Shown piece after piece: positions 36,126 through 47,323 of a stretch of 64,000 bases of DNA; the first letter of the stretch is position 1; every line of letters begins with the position of its first letter. The position numbers were made by a program, and so were the translations under genes. A model generated the notes under the pieces. That model was not told the origin of the DNA. It worked only from the letters and a program-made list of their open reading frames with translations, and ran no database searches. The stretch covers positions 147,804,503 through 147,868,502 of the forward strand of contig CM077645.1 in NCBI GenBank assembly GCA_039707465.1, given 5' to 3'. Source of the DNA: Rhabdophis nuchalis. Taxonomy: Eukaryota > Chordata > Lepidosauria > Squamata > Natricidae.

Positions 36126-36660
36126 CTATATTACCACCAGATGGCAGAAAAAAGGATCTTTCATTATTACTTTGCTGCGTCCTATTATCCATCAAAGTAT
36201 TAAAATCTATTTGCATGGTAGCCTTCCTTATCTTAAGGGAATTGTGCTCTAATAGACAAGGAAGGAATCAGATTGGAACAAACTATGATAAGGTTTGTCA
36301 GAAAAGGTGCAAATAGCTTCTTTAGCATCGTTGCATGGCTTTTGGTTATGGAAATCAGTATGTTGGGAAGGTACTGTGGTAACTTTGAATGGTCATTAAA
36401 CAAACTGTCATAAATGGAGGACTACCTATAATCTGCTTTTAAACTCCCTTTTAAAATAATCAGACAAAGGGATAGATTATTATTCTGCTATAATATATGT
36501 ATATCTGTATATGTACTCAACACCAGGATTATATTTCAGCATGTGGTGACTGCCATTTGGTAGCCAGCCAAATATTTAGAGAATGTTAATGCACCCCTGC
36601 TTATATAAACTGTTGCTTATTAACAATATAAAATTGCTTATTAGCAATATAAAGTATATA
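36126..36660. other. Intergenic, one MITE relic
   Basis: GAGGACTACCTATA near 36416-36429 is a terminal fragment of the CAGGTAGTCC mariner family. Nothing else seen. Confidence 0.5.
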
Positions 36661-36884
36661 TGAGAGCCAGCTTGGTGCAGTGGTTAAGACATCAGAGTAG
36701 AAACCGGGAGACTCTGAGTTCTAGTCCCACTTCAGGCTCAAAGCCGGGAGTTACCTTGAGCCAGTCAGCCCTAGGAAGGAGGCAATGGCAAACTACTTCT
36801 AAAAAAACTTTGCCAAGAAAATTGCAGGAAGAAAATTCTCCAAGAACTGGACACAACTGGACGAAAGAAACAGAAGATAGAAAA
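36661..36884 (+). repeat. Sauria-type SINE
   Basis: tRNA-related head (GCCAGCTTGGTGCAGTGGTT, AGTTCTAGTCCCACTTC), then GGCAATGGCAAACTACTTCT and TTTGCCAAGAAAATTGCAGG, and a 3' part (ACACAACTGGACGAAAG) resembling the BovB-like tail of squamate Sauria SINEs. The family name is from memory. Confidence 0.8.
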
Positions 36885-38722
36885 AAAGATAAACAGTTTG
36901 CATCACTATCCACAAAGGGATGCAGCGTTCAGCTTGAAGGCTTAGAAAAAGTTAATGAAATGTGTTTCCTTTTTCTGTCCAAAGAGCTGAAGTAGATGCA
37001 ATTTCCTGTGGGAGTTTTTAATGGAAAAGACAGGCTCAGAAAACAACTCTTGCACTGCAGTTAAAACACTGCTAGCTGTCTTGTTAATCTGAGACTTCTA
37101 GAGCTCCCTCTTGGATAAAATGAACAGACAACATTCAAGTATTCTGATGGGTAATTAACACTGAATGTGGGTGCTATACATTTTATTTTAATTCAGTGGT
37201 AGGATAAGGGTTGCTTATTTCAACAAAACCACACTGCGCTACATATAAATATGCATAGTCTGAGCCTTCGCGCCTTGCCTTCCGACAGACTTTAAAGGAA
37301 ATCTAGTGCCAATTGATTAAGCATTTTGGCAACCAGACCATCCATTGTTAATTCCTGCTTACATTTTAGATCTTTTCTCTCCTTCCTTCGACTTAATTTT
37401 GTTTAAAATTATACATAGAGAAATTATGCAAAAATACCGGAATCCAATTTGCATTATATTGTAGTTCTTAAAGCATAACACTCGTCATGATATGAACATA
37501 TCTTAGCAAAAATTATGAAATATCTCAAGATTGTTTTGCCTGTCCATTGAACCCTAATTGAAGTAACGTGAGATAAAATTGTGCTTCAATTCTGGAATAT
37601 TAGCTTCAGTAGGGAGTAGTTTCCCGAGTTTGCAGAGAGAAAATAGCAATACAATTTTGGGGTTTTTTTTGTGGGTTTTAGTAAGAGAGGATTCATTATA
37701 TTTATTATGTTTTCCACAGGGATAGTAAAGATGAATAGTAATAGGAAAATTTTAGTCATGGTAATACTATTTTGTTTCAGGATTTATATTGTAGGCATTG
37801 CAGAGTCTGTGTACCTGATGAATGTCTGTTGAATACCATCACCATATTATCCACTTTAGAGAAAATATAAAAGGAGAATATGTTCTTACAAAGTAATTTG
37901 TGTGAATCCTAAAACAGTGGCACATCCATCGTTTTAGGCTCATTTAAAATTTTGAGTGCATTGAAGATGCTCCTATAAAGTGACTATCATGGGTCTACAG
38001 GGTGAGGGAGAAGTTCAAAAAAAAATATTTTCTGGCAGAAAAACTGGTAAGTTTGCTGTCTGTTGTCATTTTTATTTTCTGAAACTAGCTGTGGAGGCCA
38101 GAGACTTGAAGAAGAAACCAGAGGCTGCAATTTCACTATCTTGCAGATCAATTTCACATTTAATTAAAAGAATTTGAAATGAAGATTGGATAACCAATAA
38201 AACCTTGCAGGCCTACAGTACTATTGAATCAAGAGGGGTGGCACTTTCAGTGTCAAGTACATACAGATACTTTGCCCCTAAGATTTGTTGAACTTGGTGG
38301 CAGTTGATCTGTTTCTTCCATCTTTGGCCCTCTCCTCTAGCTTTAACTTGGGGAATTTTGTTTGTTTGTAGATATTATGTGTGCTTTATGGGTTTCTTTT
38401 ATTGTTTCCCCATTTTGAGTATTACTTTAATGAAAAGCAGGCTAAAATCATTATAAAGCAATAAAGATGCTTGGAATAAGGTTTTAGCTCTTTTCCTGTG
38501 CTGCAGCAGTCCTGCATTCCTTTCCAAATACCTGTGATCCCCTGGGGCAAAATCTAGGCCAAAGGACCAGAGCCATTGTCTCTTCTTTCCTTTCCTGAAA
38601 TCAACTTTTGAACTTATAAATCTTCCCAGGTGCATTTTGACAACATATACGAAGGGCTGCAAGAAAGAGAACAATTGTCTCTATCCAGTTCAATTGAAAG
38701 GTCATTGGGAAGACTAACTGGG
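36885..38722. other. Intergenic, nothing recognised
   Basis: AT-rich; short open frames only. Confidence 0.5.
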
Positions 38723-39180
38723 ATGACTCGCAGTGGCGTAGCGTGGGTTGTCAGCACCCGGGGCAAGGCAAGTAATTTGCGCCCCCTAACCCGTGGATTT
38801 TAGCACACGAGTCTCTTCCACTAGATTAGTTAAAGAAACCCTTACCCCCTAAACTTGCATCTAAATACAAGTTTATTTTCAAACACTTTATTGAGTGCGA
38901 ACATGCATTACACATTCTCCACATTTTCAGCAGGTCTATGAATACAAATCTACAAATGTAGTAACCTAGCATGGGCCATGCTATTATATGTCGTCTCACA
39001 ACCATCATATCAAGATGATATCAATATCAAGAACAAAAACTAAACATCAAAATGGAACCATACCCTGGAGATGATCCAAGACTGGGCTAGATGGAGCCAA
39101 CTTCCTCAATCCTGTACCTCTAATTGTAATTCTTTAATAGAAGTGCAAGATATCAATCTGTATATAATATACAGATTAAT

Positions 39181-39765
39181 TTAAATTCGCCTGCTTTTAA
39201 TTAGCGCAAATTTTTCAACAACGGAATTGAAATCTACATTAAAGTCTCTCTCAATGGACAGTATTGCTAGATTACTCAGTCTTTCTTGACTCATTGTAGA
39301 TCTCTGATATGTTTTAATTAGTTTAAGTTTTGAGAAACTTCTTTCACAACTCGCTGTAGAAACAGTGATAGTAAGAAAGATTCTTAATGTGACAACAAAG
39401 TTAGTTAAACTTTCTTGCAGCTTCCACTTATACACCCAGCGAAGCAAATCTAAAGCTGACCAGTTTGCAACCTGCTCATCAGGATTGACCTCCTTATACA
39501 AGATAATGTGGTGCCGAAGTCGAGTTATTTTGGTGAGCATAGATGCAGCATTCAATTCCGTGTACTGAGCACACGTGTGCTGAATTTGTTTCTTAATAAA
39601 ATCATCTTTTTTAGTATCCAACAATGTTTGGATTTGCAAAAAAGCAAATCGCTGGTGCAGTGTATTCATCTGCGTAGTACGTTTTTTAATTTCTGCCTGA
39701 AGCTGATCAATTGCTTCCAGTTGTTCTCTGCTTGTTTCCTGTATTAAGGTCAAGCCAGCATGCAA
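39181..39765 (-). pseudogene. hAT transposase C-terminal part (dimerisation domain)
   Basis: A 194-residue open frame ending in the hAT dimerisation motif: LRIFLTITVSTASCERSFSK, LKLIKTYQRSTMSQERLSNL, AILSIE. The preceding residues (EQLEAIDQLQAEIKKRT) look helical. It resembles the C-terminus of ZMYM1-like hAT transposases found in vertebrates. The zinc finger and most of the catalytic domain are absent upstream, so it is a remnant even though this part has no stop. Confidence 0.85.
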
Positions 39766-40199
39766 CTGTTCTCACCATCCATCTTCTTGCGTCTTCCAAC
39801 TCTTCTCTCTGTAGGTATGCAATAGGTTTTGGGGGTTCTTAGGACTGAGGAGGGAAGGGATCACCTGCCATGGTAAGTTGGACATTTTCATTCATGCTCT
39901 AAAGGGCTGTAGTATTATTTGTTGAATTAATTAAGACTTGAATTCACAAATATCCCAATTACAACACAGTGTTTTTGCATGTTATTTTAAACCAAAGTAC
40001 ATATTTTTTAAAAAGGCAGTGGATTTGTCCTTCAAGACAAGGAAGGAAAAAACATTAATACTTTGCGGTTTGCTTGACAAAAAAGAGAAAAGACATCTGA
40101 AAAGATGCAGAAACTTGTCCACAATTGAGTTGTTGGAGTGTAGATTTTAAAATGGCATTGGCCAGGCCATACCTGCATTTCATTTAATTTCCAAGAAAA

Positions 40200-40500
40200 T
40201 CGACCTTCCTTCCTTCCTTCCTTCCTTCCTTCCTTCCTTCCTTCCTTCCTTCCTTCCTTCCTTCCTTCCTTCCTCTCTCTTTTTCTTTCTTTCTTTTTTC
40301 TTTCTCTATTTGTCTTTCTTCCTTCCTCTTTTTTTCTCGCTCTCTCTTTCTTTCCCTATCTCTATTTTCCTTCCTTCCTTCCTTTCTCTCTCTTTCTCCA
40401 TTTTCCTTCCTTCCATTCACTTCCTCTCTCTCTCTCTTTCTTTCTCTATCTCTTCCTTCCTTCCATTCATTCTCTCTCTCTCTCTCTCTCTTTCCTTCTC
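40200..40500. repeat. Microsatellite (CCTT)n/(CTTT)n
   Basis: Pure (CCTT)n at about 40205-40275, followed by interrupted CTTT/CTCT. Open frames over it are artefacts. Confidence 0.95.
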
Positions 40501-40599
40501 ATACCTTAATGCAGGGCAGGCCAATATAATGGATTCGTTCATAATTGAGTTAACGAGAACTCTCGAAGTTTATGATAACCGCGTCTTTCCTCGTAAGGT

Positions 40600-41370
40600 C
40601 CTTCGGCGCCCCGCCTCCCCCCAAAGAAACCAGTTGCTTTCCCCTCGGGTCGAGTGACAGTCGGCGGCGCGAGGAAAAACAACTCGCGGCGGGGCCTGCC
40701 CAGCTCCGGAGCTCAGCAGCCGGCTAGCGGCTTTCTCCAGAATCCCCGCGGCGGGGAAGGGAGGAGTGGAGCGAGCGCCTTAGAGCCAGCCCTCACACTT
40801 CAGCGGGTTGCGGGACGAGCGAGGCTTTGGCGGGCTCAGCACCGCCGGCCTCTCAAGCAAGAGAAACACGAGCCTCGCTCCAGTTCCCCCCAGGCGTCGG
40901 CAATCGAGAAACCGCCGCGGCGCGTTCGCAGGCGAACTGAGACGAGCCTCTAACCTTCGCAGCGCACCAGCCACCTCGGAGCGCGTCCGCTCTTTCCCTC
41001 CCTCGCGGCGCCCGAAGGAGGCCAGGGAGGGAGCGAGGGAGAGAACAGGGGGGCGCTCGGACCGTCTGATCCTACCTGGTTCGTTTCTCCCGAAGCCTTG
41101 AGAGTTGAAGCCTTCGCCGAACCAGCCTGACCGCGCTGCCACCCCAGAATCTAGCCACGCTTTGGGATTTCCCGCTCAGGTTGTACCCAGAACTGCCCCC
41201 CCCCAGTTCCTGTCCTCCTCCCCCCGCGATCCGCTGGTCCGGAGCAAACGCCCCGCGTCTCAGATCTGCAGAGAGAGTGAGTGAGCCAGGCAGGGGCAGA
41301 GAGCTGCGAGTGCGAGCGCGCCCCCTCAGATGTTGCGCCCGGTGCGGCCGGCACCCCCTGCACCCCCCAC
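40600..41370. promoter_or_regulatory. Transposon-borne CpG island
   Basis: High GC and dense CpG, equal to the real gene promoters in this window, but wholly inside the hAT transposon. It is probably the transposase promoter and 5' region. The open frames on both strands (such as 40780-41142) are composition artefacts. Confidence 0.65.
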
Positions 41371-41390
41371 GCTATGCCTCTGATGACTCG

Positions 41391-42305
41391 TTCTGCTTTT
41401 CTTCCCCCTTGCACAATTATTCTTTTCGAATTATTTCTATTTCTGTTCTGTTCAATTATTCTTCTGTAAGCCCAGTTCTATTTTGTTGACTTCATGGGAT
41501 TGCCACATACATACAGAGAGGCTACAGATTTTAAAATGATAACATTAGGATTAAGTTTCATTAAAAAAAACAAAGCAAAATTGCAGCTTGACTTTTTTAG
41601 GTGTTGTAATTACTTCTGTATGGTTACTGACCAGCGATCTTAACAGAAGCAATAATAATAATATAGCAAAATGCTAAAATAGTAAGCAAAATCTAGTAAT
41701 AAAAAAAAATAATTAATACCATACAAAGAGTCTAAAATCAATAGAACAAAGAAGAGAATTAATTCTTGATAGGTTTTGCAAGCAACAGAATAAAATCTAG
41801 CAAAATTTGAAGAGGTTGTATCCTTCTAGTTCGGCAATAAGTAATGTAAATAGAGTGGGTGAGTTGCCAGGTACATGACTAAAAAGAATGATTATGAAGT
41901 GAGTGCACATCTTTCAAAAAAAAATAGTAGAAAAGGAAAGGAACTGTAAATTCAATGGCTCTAATTTCACATGGGCAAAACCTGATAGGTCTTAAATTTC
42001 TCTTCTAGAACATCTATGGGTAGCATGTTTATGCAAACCAATGATAAAGGTTGTTTCCAATTTAAGAGTAGTTTTAACAGTGAGGCAGGTGGCATATAAA
42101 TTTAATAAATAGGAATTTAGCCCCAGAAATGTGATTTGGGTAATGAGCTGGGTAGACAATGCTTTTTAAAAAGAATTCTTTAGGTATTAAAGGTCAGTCT
42201 AAGTACCTATCTATACACATTCACATGGGTAACAGCTATTTTTTTTTGTTACCAACTCCTGCCTTTCTGAGAGGAAGGTGTACTTTTACAACTAGAGGCA
42301 GAAGC
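41391..42305. other. Intergenic, nothing recognised
   Basis: AT-rich, no element identified. Confidence 0.5.
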
Positions 42306-42313
42306 TGCTAGAC

Positions 42314-42580
42314 CAGTGATGGCTAGCCTTTTCAGGACTGAGTGTCCAAAGTGCATGCGCATGAATGCGCACCGATCCCCAAAAATACAATACATATGTG
42401 CCCCCAAGCATGTGCCCCACCACGTGCATGCGTGCACTCCCGCACATGCCCCCCTGCATGCACATGTATCCTTCTGCACGCTGCATGTGCGGCAGATCCG
42501 AAGACCAGGTGGCCAGTGGGAGGCATGTGTGGCAGAGTTGAACGGGGCGACAGCTGCGTGCCACCTGCGTGCCATCACTG
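42314..42580. mobile_element. hAT-type MITE
   Basis: Termini CAGTGATGGCTAGCC and GTGCCATCACTG. Flanks TGCTAGAC (42306-42313) and TACTAGAC (42581-42588) match at 7 of 8. The interior is rich in GCATGCGCA-like alternating sequence. Confidence 0.75.
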
Positions 42581-42841
42581 TACTAGACTGAAGGAGAAAC
42601 AAGTGGAATCTAACTTCTCCCACAGATCTACATTTCGGGATTTGAGACAGAAGAACAGAGAAATCCTGGCTTTTACCACCTTCTACAGCTTCAGAATTAA
42701 GTGCTGGAAATTTCCAGGAAAAGCAAATCAGGTAAAGATGAAAACACTTTTTTTTCCAAGGGAGTAATTTCTTCTTGCAGAAATAGATAACGACTTTAGC
42801 CAGCAAACTGGCTTGATTCATTTCCCCCCTATATGGTAGAC

Positions 42842-43442
42842 GAGGGGTGTCAAACTCACAGGGTGCTTAGATCAGGCCCACAGGGCCGGCCTGGAAACAG
42901 TGAAGAACCTGCCCCTGGTGCCTTTGGTGCCACATGCGACCCTCCCAAGCTCAGTTTTCACTGGCAGAGGGTTGCAGGAGACCATCCCAGTCGAAAATGG
43001 AGTTCAGGAGCCCATTTTCTCTGGCAGAGTGCTTGGGCTGCTCTAAGCCCCCCGACACGAGTGATGTCATGCTGGCCATGTCCACCGTGGCCCCCTGAGG
43101 TCATACACAGCCCTGATGCACAGTTTAATAACTGGTTCGGTGATCACACAATTAGGGCACATGCATGCATTTTGCACGCACCCACATGTGACGCACAGTG
43201 TACATGTATGAACAGTTTAAAAAATCTTCACTTACAAGTTTCTTCGGAGGCGTAACACAGCGGCTCTGCCGCGCGAATAAGCTGAGTAGATAAAGGTAGG
43301 AAAATAGCGCGGGCGGGCAGGTGGGCCCATCTGATTGACGGAGTGAACTGGTTCGCTCCCAACTAATCGTTGGAGCTACGGGTTCACATGTATCCCACCC
43401 CTGCTGATGCGGCTCTCAATGAAATAGAGTTTGACAACCCAG
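42842..43442. mobile_element. hAT-type MITE, probably composite
   Basis: Ends GAGGGGTGTCAAACTC and GAGTTTGACAACCCAG are inverted repeats. Flanks TGGTAGAC (42834-42841) and TGCTAGAC (43443-43450) match at 7 of 8. The stretch from about 43250 to 43420 may be a second, nested element. Confidence 0.65.
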
Positions 43443-43450
43443 TGCTAGAC

Positions 43451-46060
43451 TATTATACCAACTTATGATTTGCTGAGAACATTGCATGTATTTCTATAAA
43501 TCAGGCTTAATTTATTATCAGTTTTACTTTTAAAAAAAGTTTTATTTTGTTTATTGTTTGTGTAATTTACCTCTATTCACACACCTATAAACAGCATGGC
43601 CAGGAAGTTGTACAGTATTATAAAGTTTTTTTCTTTGCCCCTTCTCTTTGCCGCATTTACAATTGTTTATTGCCAGAAAAACACATCTGTTGCACCCCAG
43701 TGTGAGGGAGAGATATTGGTTGAGATGCTCCCTAGAAGCTGTTGATGTTGACAGGAACTATGAAGCTGTTGCTCCAAGGCTGAGAATCATGGACCAGGAG
43801 GCTTCTGGAACAGGAAGCAGCTTAGTTCTCAGTTTGAAAAAACATTGCCTATCTTGTGATAAATTTGATATCTGAAGATAATGGAGAAAGGATGGGGGAT
43901 CATCATTAACCAATTAATCACTCTTGTCTTAGTTTCTACCCTGAAAACACCAGCATCTTTGTGGAGAACAATGTTAGGAATCTAAAGAATGTTCACTGTC
44001 TTAATTTCTATGGGGCAAAATTGTAATAGAGCTTGATTTGACCACCATATGGCTGAGATTTTGCTAAGAATATTTTCTTGCAATAGAGATGAATAATGCA
44101 ATATCGGAACATTAAACAAATTGAAAGTCTAATGTTAAATTGAGTTTTAGGGGAAATATAATCAAGGCTTCAAAAACTATGCTCAGATATTTACATTTTT
44201 TTCTGGATCTTTTACATGTGTATTTAACAGTCAAAATCAGACTGTACGGTTTAGCAAAAATGACAACCTTAGCTTTGGAAAGCTTTATCTTTAAATCTTC
44301 TTCCATGCAATAATGAGCAAGTGAACATAAGGCTACTTTAAGCCCAGTGCAATCTCCCACAATAGGATTGTGCAAAAGGAGAGTTGCCGTATGCTTGCTA
44401 GCCAGCTTGGAAGCTTATAACTTAAGCTGGCCAAGATATCATGGCAATTATGTGATTAATATAAATGTTAAGTGTGGATATGGTGCTTAGATCCAACCTT
44501 GTCTTCAGATCAGGATTTCTTTCATAAAATCACACAGTGAAATTTCAAACATGAATTTTCATCAAGTTTGCACAATTGCAGGAGCAGACAGCAACCCACC
44601 AAAGAGTTCTCAGGTTCCAGGCATTACTTGCCTTTTGACAAAGCAGACAAAAAGACTGGTTGTGTAAAGGCTGCATATAAATAAGAGTCAAGTTTAGAAG
44701 TGTGATTTTCATTTAAGTGTTGTAGAATACAGACTTGGTCTAATAGGGAATGAATAACTCTGAAGCCTGGTTGTTGTTCTACCAGAAAGCATTCAGAATT
44801 GAAGAATGTATAATTTAGATATTTAGTATAAATGTCGATGATTAAATGCATGAGTATGAAGGGGCAATACTTAGCAGATGTATCCCTTTTAATTTCATTA
44901 TCTAAAGATTATATATATATAACACACACACACACACACACATACATACACCCCAGAGTCCTCAGGAATGAAAACTATTTTCATGGGCTATACCATTTTA
45001 GAGTAAAGTAGCTTCAGTTGTAACAAAATCAGTTTGAACAATTTGACCTGGCTTGGTTCTTCCCTTTCTTGGAATATTAGGTTTCCTTGTATATTTTACT
45101 ATACTCTCACAGAATATCCATAAAGTGGAAATGCAGAATCAAAGATATGTGTATTTTCCATATATTAATGAAATATAATTGGACATATTTTTCTTGCCTG
45201 CTAATCCTTCCAAATTAGCTGATTTAAAGATAACTTATATGATATAATTTCAAATTGCTAAAATTAATTGGGTATTCTGAATTTTACTTCATTTAGTTTT
45301 CATTAAATGCAACCATGTAATCCCCAGGTGACGGAAAATGAATTATCCTTTTCCTGGCTGCAAGCTGCTTAAAGCAATACTCAGTTTTTCAGTGTTCACA
45401 AAGGCAATGAATTTGCCACAGAAATTTGCAGTTCTTGATTTAATTAGAAGTCTCAGTGCTGTGCTCTGTATTCATTTATATTGGCACAAAACATCTGGAC
45501 TTTCTTCATTAAAGTCAGGGGAACTTCTTAGTGAATAAAATGGAATTGTAATGCACAAATTAAAACTGCAAATTTCAGAACACTTAAGTGGAAGATTTGT
45601 AATTATAAAAGCAGTCTGTTTCGTGCTCTAGCTAACATGGTCAATGCACATTAGTTAGTATCATAAAAATATACAGAGGAACAAATAGAAGAAGCAGGTC
45701 ATTATAGAAATTACAATACACAGGAGTTCTCTACTGTACTGTTTTGAAGAAGAAATTCCGTACATAAAAAAATCAAAACCTCTTCAGTCCAGTGTTTGCT
45801 TTCCATGGTAGTCAGCCCAGGTGCTCACTGAAAAATCTTAAAACATGAATGCGCACTAGCTCACAATGGATGTTAAAGCATAGGATTACGCCTAGCTAGC
45901 ATTGAAACCCAAGCCATTGATTAACCTACATTTGAGAAACAGGTTAACCTCAAATCAGAATCAGTAATAGGTTTAATCATTTCATAGAATCTTATCTTGA
46001 GTCAGTGTGTCAGATTAAACCAGATGGAGGAAAGGTTAATCTATGTTCTGCTACTTTTAA
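43451..46060. other. Intergenic, nothing beyond short dinucleotide tracts
   Basis: AT-rich. (AT)n/(CA)n at about 44910-44945. Open frames are short and unrecognised. Confidence 0.5.
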
Positions 46061-46071
46061 AGGCATTTTGT

Positions 46072-46091
46072 GGTGTGTGTGTTTGAGTGTG

Positions 46092-46126
<35 letters not shown>

Positions 46127-46127
46127 G
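46072..46127. repeat. (GT)n microsatellite
   Basis: Interrupted GTGTGT/GAGT run of about 55 bp. Confidence 0.95.
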
Positions 46128-46517
46128 ATTAGCACCCCAAATTATGTGGAATGGCCACACTTTGAGAATCTTGCTAAAGGCCAGGAGGCTACAGTGTACC
46201 TAAATTGTGTGGGACAATAATTTAAAAGAGGTTGGGTTCAAAAATGTCTGAAAATCATCCATGGGCTCTCACATAGCTCGGCTCCTGCTAGATATGGACA
46301 GGAACGCTTCTCCCAACAAGAGTCGACTTGCCCATATGTTGTAATAGAGGGGGTTCACCGAACAGCCAAAGGGTCCAAAGAGGACCCCTGAATGTGTCTT
46401 CTCTTCCCTCCTCTCTTCTAATATACGGTTGGCCATGCAGTGTAAAAGAATCGCAACAAACCCTTCCAGCGCAATGCATAGTAGTTGACTACTGATGGCA
46501 GCTTTTAAGCCTTATAG

Positions 46518-46622
46518 CAGTTTTTCTGAACCTTGCCGACTTTAAGTCCTGTGGACTTCAACTCCCAGAATCAGGGAGTTGAAGTCCACAGGACTTAAAG
46601 TCGGCAAGGTTCAGAAACACTG
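46518..46622. mobile_element. Hairpin hAT-type MITE, copy 6
   Basis: Near-perfect hairpin: CAGTTTTTCTGAACCTTGCC and GGCAAGGTTCAGAAACACTG, almost no loop. Flanked by the 8-bp duplication CCTTATAG (46510-46517 and 46623-46630). It lies just upstream of the PPP1R3G CpG island. Confidence 0.9.
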
Positions 46623-46945
46623 CCTTATAGCCAACATCGCGCAGTTATAGCAATACCGACCCCTAAATCCCCCAATCACAGAAAAGAATAGACGAGCGAG
46701 GAGGAAAGGGGTGCCGCTGCCGCGGTGGTCGACTAAGGGCTTGACTCAGAAGAGAGTTTCCTGTGGCGAAGGAGGCTTCTCTTATTTCATTTCCTCTCCG
46801 GGACCTCCGCGCTCCCCAAAACTCTTCTCAAGGTTGCAGATGCCGTGCGGGGAGAAGGGAGGAGGGTGGGCGTGACAAGGCCGAGCCTGCAGCGTGAGAA
46901 GAGGGGTGTGTGTGTGTGTGCGCGCGCGCGCGCGCGCTGGGAGCC

Positions 46946-46952
46946 TTTAAAA
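46946..46952 (+). promoter_or_regulatory. PPP1R3G: TATA-like box of PPP1R3G
   Basis: TTTAAAA in a GC-rich context, 344 bp before the start codon. It is the only such AT-rich box in the 5' CpG island, so it is a reasonable candidate; no experimental support. Confidence 0.35.
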
Positions 46953-47290
46953 CCATTCGGCCTTGCGGAGCGGCTACGTGCATTTGAGCTCCTGGCGAAT
47001 GTCTTTTTTTTTTCTTCCTTTCTGACGGGCTCTTGTGGGAGGTCCCGCCCCGCCTCATCCTTCCTCGTGGGAGGGAGAAAGGCTACGGAAAAAGGGGGCG
47101 CGCCTCCTGGTCCGAATGACTTTTTTCCCCCTCCTGCCTCCCCGACAGATAAAGCGACCTGCTTTGAAACGGAGCGGCGGTGCTTCCCACGGAGCTCCGA
47201 AGGAAGAACGGCAGGGAGGGGGCGGGAGGGGGGGAAAGAAAGCGAAGCTGGCTTCTGTCGAAGCGGGCGCTTTGGCGTAGCGTCGGCGCC

Positions 47291-47323
47291 ATGCTATGGA
47301 GAACCGCAGCTCGGCAGTCCTGA
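47291..47323 (+). other. Upstream ORF overlapping the PPP1R3G start codon
   Basis: ATG in a good context (G at -3), five bases before the main ATG and in another frame. It encodes ten residues (MLWRTAARQS) and stops at 47323, inside the coding sequence. Further upstream ATGs at 46999 (short ORF) and 47116 (54 codons, ending 47280) would also lie in the 5' UTR if the TATA-like box is used. Confidence 0.55.

Larger units (their letters stand above)
38731..41382 (-). mobile_element. hAT DNA transposon with transposase remnant and CpG-rich 5' end
   Basis: Termini CAGTGGCGTAGCGTGGG and CCCACGCTATGCCTCTG, flanked by the perfect 8-bp duplication ATGACTCG (38723-38730 and 41383-41390). The element reads on the minus strand. 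The end at 40600-41370 is strongly GC- and CpG-rich; the transposase C-terminal end is at 39765-39181. A CTTT microsatellite (40200-40500) occupies the middle. A full hAT transposase would be about 600-700 residues and most of it is missing, so this copy is internally deleted. Confidence 0.88.

Noticed and set aside
31084..36700. tRNA-like segments at 31090, 36062-36125 and 36670 (and 4680, 5110, 5410) as possible tRNA genes
   Set aside because: Each continues into a SINE body and tail, and acceptor-stem pairing is missing.
40654..41414. Several frames of about 90-120 codons in GC-rich DNA
   Set aside because: Stop-poor CpG-rich transposon end; no motif, and frames exist on both strands equally.
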